NCBI GenBank assembly: GCA_964400125.1
Contig: CAYNSR010000001.1
Location: 62,001-126,000 of the forward strand
Direction of reading: 5' to 3'
Source: Micavibrio sp964400125
GTDB taxonomy: Bacteria; Pseudomonadota; Alphaproteobacteria; Micavibrionales; Micavibrionaceae
DNA length: 64,000 nt
The position numbers and the translations under genes are program-made. This document shows positions 7,147-15,969 of the stretch, in pieces (the stretch's first letter is position 1; each line of letters opens with the position of its first letter). Under the pieces are notes generated by a model. The model was given only the letters and a program-made list of their open reading frames with translations, ran no database searches and was not told the DNA's origin.

Positions 7147-8325
7147 TCAGGCCGCTTGCCTGTCCGGACGCGGCGACCATAGCATCGGGGCATACACAAA
7201 AAAATACAGCGTAAAACATACCGACCAGACAATGCCGGACGACACCACCCATAACGTATAATGTTCGGGCAGAAACACAGGGCCAAAAACCCGCAGAACG
7301 GCCGCCATCTGCATCAGCAGGAAAGATAGTGTCGTCAGATTGTTGCTGGAAAGATCGCGCCCCGTATGACCAAGGGTAACGCGAGTCATCATGCCTAATG
7401 TCAGGCTTCCGATGGAACCGACCGTAATTGCATGCAAGGCCGCAGGGAAAATCCCGATGCCGAAGGTGGATAGTCCGGCAAGAAACAAACCGACCACCAG
7501 CCACCCATACCCGGCATGAAGAATCCAGATCATAGGATCGCCGAAAGAGCGTCCCGTGTGATAGCGGCGCATACGGACCAGATGAATGAAGGATGAGACA
7601 AAACAGGCCCCGGAAAAAATCGTAGATTCAATTCCGGTCGCCAGTAAAGCCACGGCAACCGCGACCAAAGACACAACAGCGACAATATCCATCGTGTGCT
7701 GGTCATGGATTTGCACGTTAATCCCCTTGCGCCGCAACGCCCCGACGGTAAAAGCCGGGATAATCCGCCCTCCAATCAGGGAAACCATGACCAAAACGAA
7801 AACAAGCGCGATATAAAGCGGCATGCGTTCCTGCGTTATCATGAAAAACACATCGCACAGCCACAACGCGCCGAGAATGCCAAGAAAAACAAAATTTCTG
7901 GTATTCCGGCTTTTAACCAGCGGCAGGGCCAGACTAACAGCCAGCGCCGGAATGAAGGACAGTTCTGCGGCAAACATGAACCATCCTGGAAATCCAGCGA
8001 CATTAAGAGCCAGACGACCGATCCCCCACAAACCGCACAGGATCATCAGTTGAATCTGGCGCACCGGTGCGCCGCCAGTCCAGTTTGCCACAGCAGTCAG
8101 CAAAAATCCGGCAACAATTGCCATAGCAAACCCGTAAATCATTTCATGTGCATGCCATGCCACCGTATCGGAGAAAATTTCCGGCAGAAAATTGTATCCG
8201 GCATACATGCCCGTCCAGAGCAGAATGCCAAGAATCGCGTAAATCGCACCGCCGAAGAAAAACGGGCGAAACCCCCTGCCCCAGAAGGAATGGTTTAAAA
8301 TTCCCGTTTCGGAAAGCACTGTCAT
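7147..8325 (-). CDS. nnrS: NnrS family haem/copper membrane protein
   Basis: A 392-residue integral membrane protein with about 12 hydrophobic segments. The N-terminal GRGFRPFFFGGAIYA and the WHAHEMIYGFAMAIVAGFLL histidine segment are hallmarks of NnrS, as are TVGSIGSLTLGMMTRVTLGH and a GRIIPAFT loop. NnrS is known to bind haem and copper and to lessen NO stress on metabolism. It lies 18 bases after the parvulin gene and is the last gene of the narGHJI transcription unit, so NO protection would be induced together with nitrate reduction. It is convergent with nnrU with essentially no spacer. Confidence 0.95.
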   Translation of the reverse strand: MTVLSETGILNHSFWGRGFRPFFFGGAIYAILGILLWTGMYAGYNFLPEIFSDTVAWHAHEMIYGFAMAIVAGFLLTAVANWTGGAPVRQIQLMILCGLWGIGRLALNVAGFPGWFMFAAELSFIPALAVSLALPLVKSRNTRNFVFLGILGALWLCDVFFMITQERMPLYIALVFVLVMVSLIGGRIIPAFTVGALRRKGINVQIHDQHTMDIVAVVSLVAVAVALLATGIESTIFSGACFVSSFIHLVRMRRYHTGRSFGDPMIWILHAGYGWLVVGLFLAGLSTFGIGIFPAALHAITVGSIGSLTLGMMTRVTLGHTGRDLSSNNLTTLSFLLMQMAAVLRVFGPVFLPEHYTLWVVSSGIVWSVCFTLYFFVYAPMLWSPRPDRQAA

Positions 8326-8343
8326 GGCGGATATTCCTTCGCG

Positions 8344-9132
8344 TTATTGAACCAGCGGCGTATCGACGCCATGCAGACGGAAACCGCTGATTTTCGCCTG
8401 CCCGGCAAGAATCTGGACGTATTGGGTAAATGCGCGCTGCCAGCTTTCTTTTTTCAGATGTTCGCCAACCCATTGGGCGACGGAATTAAAAGGCAATAAC
8501 TGCCCGTCCGTCCGCCGATGCAACCGGATGATATGATAGCCAACCTCTGTCTGTACGGGCTCTGCAGAAATATCGCCTTCTCGCATCGCGAACAAGGCCG
8601 CCTCGAACGCAGGGAGAGTTTGGCCTTTGCTGATCTGGCCAAGATCTCCGCCCAGTTTCGATGACGGACACGCGGATTCGCTTCTGGCAATAACTTCAAA
8701 CATATCCGGATCGGAACGAATGCTGCTCAACGCTTTTTCGGCCCTGTTGCGAGCCCGGTTCTGCGCGTCTTCATCTTCCGGCGGGGCCAGATACAGGATA
8801 TGCGAAGCCTCGAAAAGCGGCGATGTGTAGAAACGCTTCATATTATTTGAATAGTAACGCTCGCATTCTTCCTGCGTCGGCTCCGGTACGGAAATTTCCT
8901 GTTCAAGCAATTTGTCAATGGCATCGTCCGGAGTATCGCGGATTTTGCTTGCATCGCACAGTCCCAGATTAACCGCTTTCTGGATCAGCAATTCGCGGAT
9001 GACGAGCGCCTGCATGGCTTTGTATTTTGCATCAATCAAGTTTTGCGCCGGATGATACTGCACCTCAGAACTGATTTGTTCAGGCGTTATTTTAATGCCA
9101 TTGACGGTAATACCCGGTGCTTCGATCATCAT
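8344..9132 (-). CDS. Parvulin-type peptidyl-prolyl isomerase in the nar operon
   Basis: A 262-residue protein whose ATG 9132 overlaps the narI stop (ATGA). Longer in-frame starts would lie inside narI. Residues about 130-225 are a PpiC/parvulin domain: ASHILYLAPP, then SKLGGDLGQISKGQTLPAFE and GYHIIRLHRR. The preceding helices resemble the chaperone arm of SurA/NifM-like proteins. No signal peptide is visible, so it is probably cytoplasmic and may help fold NarGHI. The same gene position, after narI, is known in Pseudomonas nar operons (PA3871). A direct role in nitrate reductase assembly is inferred from context. Confidence 0.9.
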   Translation of the reverse strand: MMIEAPGITVNGIKITPEQISSEVQYHPAQNLIDAKYKAMQALVIRELLIQKAVNLGLCDASKIRDTPDDAIDKLLEQEISVPEPTQEECERYYSNNMKRFYTSPLFEASHILYLAPPEDEDAQNRARNRAEKALSSIRSDPDMFEVIARSESACPSSKLGGDLGQISKGQTLPAFEAALFAMREGDISAEPVQTEVGYHIIRLHRRTDGQLLPFNSVAQWVGEHLKKESWQRAFTQYVQILAGQAKISGFRLHGVDTPLVQ

Positions 9133-9815
9133 GTTTCCCTGCGGCGGACAATTTGGTACTGGCGGCGGAAAATATAAAACACCGGCGCGCTCCAGACATG
9201 AACAAGGCGCGTGAACGGCCATATCAGAAAAATCAACATCCCCAGAACAAGGTGCATCTTGAAAATGATATGAACATCACTTACAAATTCCGCTGCACCG
9301 CCCCGGAAGGTTATAATATGCTGAACCCAATTCATGAATTTTACCATCTCATGACCATCAAGATGCTGCATTGATATTGGAATTCCGCCGAGACCAAGGA
9401 GAAGCTGCGCCAGCAAGAGAACAAGAACCATGATGTCTGTAAAAGAGCTGTTGGACCGGATGCGCGGATCAAATAACCGCCGATGCAACAGCATCAGCAA
9501 CCCGACAAGACAGAAAACACCAGCGACCCCGCCGACGAGCATTGCCATGACCTGCTTGAATCCGTGGGAAATATGAAAGAATTCAAAAACAGAAATCGGC
9601 GTCATGAGCCCGACCACATGACCGGCCAGAACAACCAGAATTCCGGCATGAAAAAGTATGCTTCCCCAGAAAAGCTGTTTTTTTCGTAAAATTTGCGATG
9701 ATTTACTGCGCCATGTATATGGGTCGCGGTCAAAACGGATGATACTGCCTAAAATCAGGACCGACAGGCTGATATAGGGGAATATCTGGAACAGAAAAAA
9801 ATCAAAACTGGACAT
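9129..9815 (-). CDS. narI: Respiratory nitrate reductase gamma subunit NarI
   Basis: A 228-residue cytochrome b subunit with five hydrophobic helices. It takes electrons from quinol at the periplasmic side and passes them via two haems b to NarH. Candidate haem ligands are the conserved histidines in FHAGILVVLAGHVVGL and in VHIIFKMHLVLGM; the RFDRDPYTWRSKSSQ loop is typical of the family. The start overlaps the narJ stop by one base, and the stop overlaps the parvulin start. This is the membrane anchor of the NarGHI complex encoded by the operon. Confidence 0.97.
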   Translation of the reverse strand: MSSFDFFLFQIFPYISLSVLILGSIIRFDRDPYTWRSKSSQILRKKQLFWGSILFHAGILVVLAGHVVGLMTPISVFEFFHISHGFKQVMAMLVGGVAGVFCLVGLLMLLHRRLFDPRIRSNSSFTDIMVLVLLLAQLLLGLGGIPISMQHLDGHEMVKFMNWVQHIITFRGGAAEFVSDVHIIFKMHLVLGMLIFLIWPFTRLVHVWSAPVFYIFRRQYQIVRRRET

Positions 9816-10531
9816 CAGGAATTAACCTCCATTTTATCATCCGTCGCCATCATCCGCGCCAGCATATCCTCCGCACGCGGACATCCGCCCTGCCCGACCT
9901 GCGGGGGTGCCAGCGCAAACTGTTCCTCCCAGGCGGCGTCCATCCGGTCTGCATCCGGCAAAAATCCTGGGTCTGCCGCCATAGCGGCCTTAAGCTTGTC
10001 TTTATCCGGCCTTGTCAGGGCCGCTTCCTGCAACGAGTCGAACAGGACGGCATAACGACTTTGACGTTTTTTCAAACGTTCACCGATGGCGGCCACAACA
10101 TCAATCGCCCCGTCAAGATTTTCCTGCGCCTGATCTATCGGCAGGAGCGAAAGATATTCAAGAAACAGCGGCAAAAAATCCGGCGTATGTTCTGATATAT
10201 TATTCAGACCGGCTGCGCGATAGAGCATATCCAGATCAAGCATCGCCTGCCCGCGATCACGGGAATCGCCATGAACGTGTTCAAACAGATGCAACGACAA
10301 TGAAGGCGTGCGATCAAAGAGCGCAACGTACTCCTCCTGAAGATCAAGAATGTTATCCTCCGCCATTCCGGCAAGGAAATCGTCGATTTGAGCGCGCGTT
10401 TTTTTCGACAGCCATTCCTCTTTCCCGATAATTGCGCGAATATCCTCTATTGCCGCAAACATTTCAGATTCCGGATATGTCATTAGAAAGCCCAGAACGC
10501 GCAGGGTTTGTCCAGTCACAGGAGTTTTCAT
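9815..10531 (-). CDS. narJ: Nitrate reductase assembly chaperone NarJ
   Basis: A 238-residue member of the TorD/NarJ chaperone family. NarJ binds the NarG N-terminus and promotes molybdenum cofactor insertion without being part of the final enzyme. The core reads LQEEYVALFDRTPSLSLHLF followed by HVHGDSRDRGQAMLDL, the typical NarJ signature. The start is put at ATG 10531 because GGAGG lies 6 bases upstream and ATGA overlaps the narH stop; ATG 10537 would abut the SD with no spacer. The C-terminus has CPRAEDMLARMM. Coupling to narH and narI follows the usual gene order. Confidence 0.95.
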   Translation of the reverse strand: MKTPVTGQTLRVLGFLMTYPESEMFAAIEDIRAIIGKEEWLSKKTRAQIDDFLAGMAEDNILDLQEEYVALFDRTPSLSLHLFEHVHGDSRDRGQAMLDLDMLYRAAGLNNISEHTPDFLPLFLEYLSLLPIDQAQENLDGAIDVVAAIGERLKKRQSRYAVLFDSLQEAALTRPDKDKLKAAMAADPGFLPDADRMDAAWEEQFALAPPQVGQGGCPRAEDMLARMMATDDKMEVNS

Positions 10532-12195
10532 CCGCATCCTCCACCAGTACCGCTACCGCATCCACCCTTGCTACCGCAACCGCCACTACTGCATCCGCCG
10601 CCATGGTTATGCGGGTTTTCTTCTGCGGCGTAGGATTTGGTAAAAAGCGTATTAACGCGATTATCCTTCTTTGACCCTGACCGCCCACGCCCGGCCTTTT
10701 GCGACTGGAACATATCAACCGTACTGTTGCTGTGCGATGAACAACCATTACCGAAAGAAAATCCGCATCCACCAGATTCACCGAAGGCGTCAAGCGTTTC
10801 CTCACGATGTCCGGTCGGAATGACAAAGCGGTCTTCATAATTGGCAATCGCCATGATCTGATACATATCTTCGACCAACGTTTTGGTCAGGCCGACATCA
10901 TCAAGAACCGCTTGATTGTCCTCCCCTTCGACGAATTTACTGCGCATGTAGTGACGCATGGCGATCATCCGTTTCAACCCCAGAACCACCGGTGCCTCCT
11001 TGCCGCCCGTCAAAAGGTTTGCAAGGTATTTGACCGGAATGCGCAAAGATTCAATATCCGGCATGATCCCGTTTTCCAACATCGGCACTTTTCCAGCCTC
11101 GGCAGCAGCTTTGAGGGGACTTAGTGGCGGGATATACCAGACCATCGGCAAAGTACGATATTCCGGGTGCAGCGGAAACGCCACTTTCCATTCCATCGCC
11201 ATCTTGTAAACCGGAGAGCGGCGCGCCGCTTCCATCCAGTTGTCGGGAATACCGTCCTTGCGCGCCTGTGCGATCACATCCGGATCGTTCGGATCGAGGA
11301 ATATATCAAGCTGCGCCTGATACAGGTCTTCGACATCATCAACACTGGCCGCCTCTTCGATGCGATCAGCATCATAGAGCATCACGCCCAGATAACGGAT
11401 ACGGCCAACACAGGTTTCAGAGCATACGGTCGGCTCACCCGCTTCGATGCGTGGATAACAGAAGGTGCATTTTTCTGCCTTTCCGCTTTTCCAGTTATAA
11501 TAAATCTTCTTGTACGGACAACCGGATATGCACATGCGCCAGCCCCGACATTTATCCTGATCGATCAGGACAATGCCGTCTTCTTCACGCTTATAAATAG
11601 ACCCCGAAGGGCAGGCCGCAACGCAAGTCGGGTTAAGGCAATGTTCGCACAGTCGCGGCAGATACATCATGAATGTATTTTCAAATTGCCCGTAAATTTC
11701 CTTTTCAATATTTTGAAAATTGTAATCTTTCTTGCGGCGGTCAAATTCCGTCCCGAGGATTTCTTCCCAGTTTGGACCCCATTCGATTTTTTCCATACGC
11801 TCGCCGGTTATCAATGAACGCGGCCTTGCCACCGGGGGGGTTTTTGATTCCGGCGCGGTGTGCAAATGATCGTAATCAAAGGTAAAGGGTTCATAATAAT
11901 CGTCGATTTCCGGCATATCCGGATTGGCGAATATATTCGCCAGAACACGCCAGCGCCCGCCGATTTTCGGTTGAATTTTGCCGTTTTTCTTGCGTTCCCA
12001 GCCGCCATTCCATTTTTTCTGGTTTTCCCATTCTTTCGGATAACCAATGCCGGGTTTGGTTTCGACGTTATTGAACCATGCGTATTCCATACCTTCGCGA
12101 GAGGTCCAGACATTTTTACAGGTTACGGAACAGGTGTGACACCCGATGCATTTATCGAGGTTCAGGACTTTACCGATTTGCGCTCTGACTTTCAT
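10528..12195 (-). CDS. narH: Respiratory nitrate reductase beta subunit NarH with Gly/Cys-rich tail
   Basis: A 555-residue iron-sulfur subunit passing electrons from NarI to NarG. The cysteine clusters are CIGCHTCSVTC near the N-terminus, CEHCLNPTCVAACP, CRGWRMCISGCP (with the Trp that marks the 3Fe-4S site) and CTFCYP to CSETC. The family core ends around residue 475. Beyond it is an extension of about 80 residues, basic and serine-rich, finishing in a low-complexity stretch with CSSGGCGSKGGCGSG and four further cysteines. This tail is longer than in typical NarH and could bind metal. The last codons also supply the GGAGG SD for narJ. One base overlaps narG. Confidence 0.96.
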   Translation of the reverse strand: MKVRAQIGKVLNLDKCIGCHTCSVTCKNVWTSREGMEYAWFNNVETKPGIGYPKEWENQKKWNGGWERKKNGKIQPKIGGRWRVLANIFANPDMPEIDDYYEPFTFDYDHLHTAPESKTPPVARPRSLITGERMEKIEWGPNWEEILGTEFDRRKKDYNFQNIEKEIYGQFENTFMMYLPRLCEHCLNPTCVAACPSGSIYKREEDGIVLIDQDKCRGWRMCISGCPYKKIYYNWKSGKAEKCTFCYPRIEAGEPTVCSETCVGRIRYLGVMLYDADRIEEAASVDDVEDLYQAQLDIFLDPNDPDVIAQARKDGIPDNWMEAARRSPVYKMAMEWKVAFPLHPEYRTLPMVWYIPPLSPLKAAAEAGKVPMLENGIMPDIESLRIPVKYLANLLTGGKEAPVVLGLKRMIAMRHYMRSKFVEGEDNQAVLDDVGLTKTLVEDMYQIMAIANYEDRFVIPTGHREETLDAFGESGGCGFSFGNGCSSHSNSTVDMFQSQKAGRGRSGSKKDNRVNTLFTKSYAAEENPHNHGGGCSSGGCGSKGGCGSGTGGGCG

Positions 12196-15100
12196 TACGC
12201 AGCCTCCCCATCCATCCAGTCGACTTTTGCCATCTTCCTCACGACCACGAATTCATCACGATTTGACCCGACCGTTCCGTAATAGTTGAAACCATAGGCA
12301 AGCTGGACATAGCCGCCAATCATATGCGTCGGCTTGACGGTCGCCCGCGTTACGGAGTTGTGAATCCCGCCACGGGCCCCGGTAATCTCACTACCCGGAA
12401 CATTGACGATTTTTTCCTGCGCGTGATACATCAAAACCATGCCTTCCATCACGCGCTGGCTGACCACAGCCCGCGCCACAAGCGCACCATTGGCGTTATA
12501 AGCCTCGATCCAGTCATTATCCTTGATACCAACCTTTTTCGCATCGACTTCACTCATCCATACGATCGGACCGCCACGTGACAACGTCAACATGTGCAAA
12601 TTGTCCGTATAGGTCGAATGGATGCCCCATTTCTGGTGCGGCGTGATAAAATTGAGGGCAATAGGGGTATTGCCGTTGCTTCGCTCACCCAGCATCGCCA
12701 AAACGGTCCCGGTATTGATCGGCGGTTTGTAAACCACCAGTGATTCACCGAAATCGCGCATCCACGGGTGATCCTGATAAAGTTGCTGACGCCCGGTCAG
12801 TGTGCGCCACGGGATATATTCATGAACATTGGTGTACCCTGCCGTGTAGCTGACATGTTCTGATTCAATGCCGCTCCATGTTGGCGAAGAAATAATTTTC
12901 CGTGGTTGGGCCTGAATATCGCGGAAGCGAATTTTTTCATCTTCCTTCGGCAAGGCAAGATGCCTGTGGTCGCGCCCGGTAATTTTATTGAGCGCCGCCC
13001 ATGCCTTGACCGCGACTTCGCCATTGGTTTCCGGCGCCAGCGAAAGAATAACTTCGCAAGCGTCGATATCCGTATCGATCTTCGCCAATCCGTCGCACTG
13101 GCCATTGAGTTTTTTCAGGAAATCGACTTCATGCTGGGTATTCCACGCAATCCCCTTGCCACCATTGCCGATTTTTTCCATCAACGGGCCAAGTGACGTA
13201 AATCGTTTATAAACATTGGGGTAATCACGCTCGACAACCTTCATTGAAGGCATAGTGACACCGGGGATGGCGTCACATTCGCCTTTTTTCCAGTCTTTGA
13301 CATCCAGAGGCTGCGCCAGTTCGCCGGGAGAATCGTGCATGATCGGGTTCGTTACCAGATCCTTTTCGATGCCCAGATGACCGGGAACAAGTTCGGAGAA
13401 TTTCTTCGCCAGACCTTTATAAATATCCCAGTCTGTCCGGCTCTGCCAGACCGGAGCGACAGCCTGAGACAAGGGATGGATGAAGGGATGCATGTCGGAA
13501 GTATTCATATCGTTTTTTTCATACCAGCTTGCTGTCGGCAAAACGATATCGGAATAAAGACAGGTCGTTGACATGCGAAAATCAAGTGTAACGAGAAGAT
13601 CAAGCTTCCCTTCCGGTCCCTTGTCGTGCCAGACGACTTCAGTACTTTCAACCGCACCTTCCGCGCCAAGATCCTTGCCCTGTACGCCGTGCTGGGTCCC
13701 GAGCAGATGTTTCAGGAAATATTCATGCCCCTTGCCAGAAGACCCCAGAATATTGGAACGCCAGACAAACATATTGCGCGGCCAGTTATCCGGATGATCC
13801 GGATCTTCGCAGGACAGACGTAATTTTCCACTTTTTAAATTTTCAACAACATAAGCAACCGGGTCTTTTTCCTGTGCCACGGCCTCATGCACGACGGTAA
13901 GAGGATTGGTCTGCAACTGCGGCGCGGAAGGCAGCCATCCCATGCGTTCAGCACGGATATTGCAGTCAATCAGATTACCCTTCCAGCGCGACTTGTCGGC
14001 ATAATCCGCCAATAATTCATCCGGCTTCAGATTTTCATAGCGCCATTGATCCGTATGCGCATAGAAGAACGATGTGCTGTTTTGCTGGCGCGGCGGGCGG
14101 GCCCAGTCGAGCGCAAAAGCCAGAGGCGTCCACCCCGTTTGCGGGCGAAGTTTTTCCTGACCGACATAATGCGCCCAGCCGCCGCCCGATTTTCCGATGC
14201 AGCCTGTAAAGACCAGCATGTTGATGCAGGCGCGATAATTCATATCCATGTGGTACCAATGGTTCATCGCAGCACCAATGATAATCATCGACCGCCCTTG
14301 CGTTTTTTCAGCATTATCGGCAAAGGCACGGGCAACACGAATAACCTGATCGCGCGGCACGCCGGTTATTTTTTCCTGCCATGCCGGTGTGTATGGCACT
14401 TCATCGTCATAAGACGACGCCACATTTCCGCCGCCGAGACCGCGATCTATACCGTAATTCGCACAGAGAAGATCAAATACGGTTGCGACGGCCACTTCAC
14501 CGTCCTTCAGTTTCAGTTTACGAACCGGAACATTGCGAATCTGCAATGCCTCATGCTTGCTGTGCTGGAAATACTGATGTTCGATATGGCCAAAATACGG
14601 AAACGCGACAGGTAAAACATCGTCCGGTTTTTCAATCAGCGTTTTTTGCAACCTGATATTTTCATCCGGCGCGATATTCCATTTTCCGTCTTCGCCCCAG
14701 CGGTAACCGGCGGATCCCTTCGGCGCGACGATTGCGCCGCTGTTCTCATCGAAGGCAACAGTTTTCCAGTCGGGGTTATTCGCCTGCCCCAGCCCGTCTG
14801 TAAAATCCGATGCCCGCACCATGCGACCAGGAATGTACTTACCGTCTTTTTCATCCAGCATAACCAAAAACGGCATGTCGGTGTAAGTACGGCAGTAATC
14901 ATCGAAATAATCACACTGACGGTCGATGTGGAATTCCTTCAGGATGACATGGCCCATCGCCATGCCCATCGCGGCATCTGTTCCCTGCTTCGGGTTCAGC
15001 CATATATCGCCGAATTTCGACGCTTCGGAATAATCGGGCGTGACGGTGACAATCTGAGTCCCCTTGTAACGCACTTCGGTCATGAAATGGGCATCGGGGG

Positions 15101-15884
15101 TGCGCGTCTGCGGCACGTTCGACCCCCACATCATAATGAAACCGGAATTATACCAGTCCGCGCTTTCCGGCACATCAGTCTGTTCGCCCCAGGTTTGCGG
15201 ACTGGAAGGCGGCAAATCGCAGTACCAGTCATAAAAACTCATACATGTCCCGCCCAGAAGGGACAGATACCGCGTCCCCGCCGCGTAAGATACCATCGAC
15301 ATAGCCGGGATGGGAGAAAACCCGATAATGCGGTCGGGGCCGTGTTTTTTAATCGTGTAAATATTGGCGGCGGCAACGATTTCATTAACCTCGTCCCAGT
15401 CGGCGCGCACAAAACCGCCCTGACCGCGAACCTTCTGGTATTCCCGCCGCTTCACATCGTCAGCCTGAATTGACGCCCAAGCGTGAACGGGGTCACCGTA
15501 TTGCGCCTTGGCCTCCCGCCATAATTTCAGCAAACGCTTCCGGATCATCGGATATTTCAGACGATTGGCGCTGTAGATGTACCAGCTATAGCTGGCACCG
15601 CGCGAGCAGCCACGCGGTTCGTGGTTGGGCATATCAGGGCGTGTGCGCGGATAATCCGTCTGCTGCGTTTCCCAGGTAATCAGGCCGTTTTTGACGTAAA
15701 TTTTCCATGAACATGAGCCGGTACAGTTCACGCCATGCGTTGAACGCACGATCTTGTCATGCGCCCAACGCCCCCGGTAGGCATCTTCCCATTTCCGGTT
15801 TTCGGAACTGGTCACACCGTGGCCATCCGAAAAATCCTGATTCCGGTACTTAAAGAACATCAACCGATCGAGAAAATAGCTCAT
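12195..15884 (-). CDS. narG: Respiratory nitrate reductase alpha subunit NarG
   Basis: A 1229-residue molybdoenzyme that reduces nitrate to nitrite in the cytoplasm. H50, C54, C58 and C93 form the His-Cys3 ligand set of the FS0 cluster (HGVNCTGSC and RGCSRG). YDWYCDLPPSSPQTWGEQTD holds the Asp expected to coordinate molybdenum. No cleaved twin-arginine leader is present, as usual for the cytoplasm-facing enzyme. The length matches E. coli NarG. The start ATG 15884 has an upstream GGAG. A dedicated FNR-type promoter sits between narG and narK2, so narGHJI-parvulin-nnrS can be transcribed independently of the transporters. Confidence 0.98.
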   Translation of the reverse strand: MSYFLDRLMFFKYRNQDFSDGHGVTSSENRKWEDAYRGRWAHDKIVRSTHGVNCTGSCSWKIYVKNGLITWETQQTDYPRTRPDMPNHEPRGCSRGASYSWYIYSANRLKYPMIRKRLLKLWREAKAQYGDPVHAWASIQADDVKRREYQKVRGQGGFVRADWDEVNEIVAAANIYTIKKHGPDRIIGFSPIPAMSMVSYAAGTRYLSLLGGTCMSFYDWYCDLPPSSPQTWGEQTDVPESADWYNSGFIMMWGSNVPQTRTPDAHFMTEVRYKGTQIVTVTPDYSEASKFGDIWLNPKQGTDAAMGMAMGHVILKEFHIDRQCDYFDDYCRTYTDMPFLVMLDEKDGKYIPGRMVRASDFTDGLGQANNPDWKTVAFDENSGAIVAPKGSAGYRWGEDGKWNIAPDENIRLQKTLIEKPDDVLPVAFPYFGHIEHQYFQHSKHEALQIRNVPVRKLKLKDGEVAVATVFDLLCANYGIDRGLGGGNVASSYDDEVPYTPAWQEKITGVPRDQVIRVARAFADNAEKTQGRSMIIIGAAMNHWYHMDMNYRACINMLVFTGCIGKSGGGWAHYVGQEKLRPQTGWTPLAFALDWARPPRQQNSTSFFYAHTDQWRYENLKPDELLADYADKSRWKGNLIDCNIRAERMGWLPSAPQLQTNPLTVVHEAVAQEKDPVAYVVENLKSGKLRLSCEDPDHPDNWPRNMFVWRSNILGSSGKGHEYFLKHLLGTQHGVQGKDLGAEGAVESTEVVWHDKGPEGKLDLLVTLDFRMSTTCLYSDIVLPTASWYEKNDMNTSDMHPFIHPLSQAVAPVWQSRTDWDIYKGLAKKFSELVPGHLGIEKDLVTNPIMHDSPGELAQPLDVKDWKKGECDAIPGVTMPSMKVVERDYPNVYKRFTSLGPLMEKIGNGGKGIAWNTQHEVDFLKKLNGQCDGLAKIDTDIDACEVILSLAPETNGEVAVKAWAALNKITGRDHRHLALPKEDEKIRFRDIQAQPRKIISSPTWSGIESEHVSYTAGYTNVHEYIPWRTLTGRQQLYQDHPWMRDFGESLVVYKPPINTGTVLAMLGERSNGNTPIALNFITPHQKWGIHSTYTDNLHMLTLSRGGPIVWMSEVDAKKVGIKDNDWIEAYNANGALVARAVVSQRVMEGMVLMYHAQEKIVNVPGSEITGARGGIHNSVTRATVKPTHMIGGYVQLAYGFNYYGTVGSNRDEFVVVRKMAKVDWMDGEAA

Positions 15885-15915
15885 GTTTTACTTCGCTCCT
15901 GAGAATCTGGCCGTC

Positions 15916-15957
15916 ATTCTGGCACAGGGGAAAAAGGTGCTACTTGATTTGAATCAT
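15916..15957 (-). promoter_or_regulatory. FNR/DNR-type promoter of narGHJI
   Basis: On the minus strand the box is ATGAT-TCAA-ATCAA at 15944-15957, one base off the perfect palindrome. Exactly 22 bp further lies CAGAAT (15921-15916), a 4/6 match to the -10 consensus. Predicted transcription start is near 15909, giving a leader of about 25 bases to narG. I saw no NarL-type sites, but they are degenerate and easy to miss. Confidence 0.82.
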
Positions 15958-15969
15958 GTGGCGGCCCTT

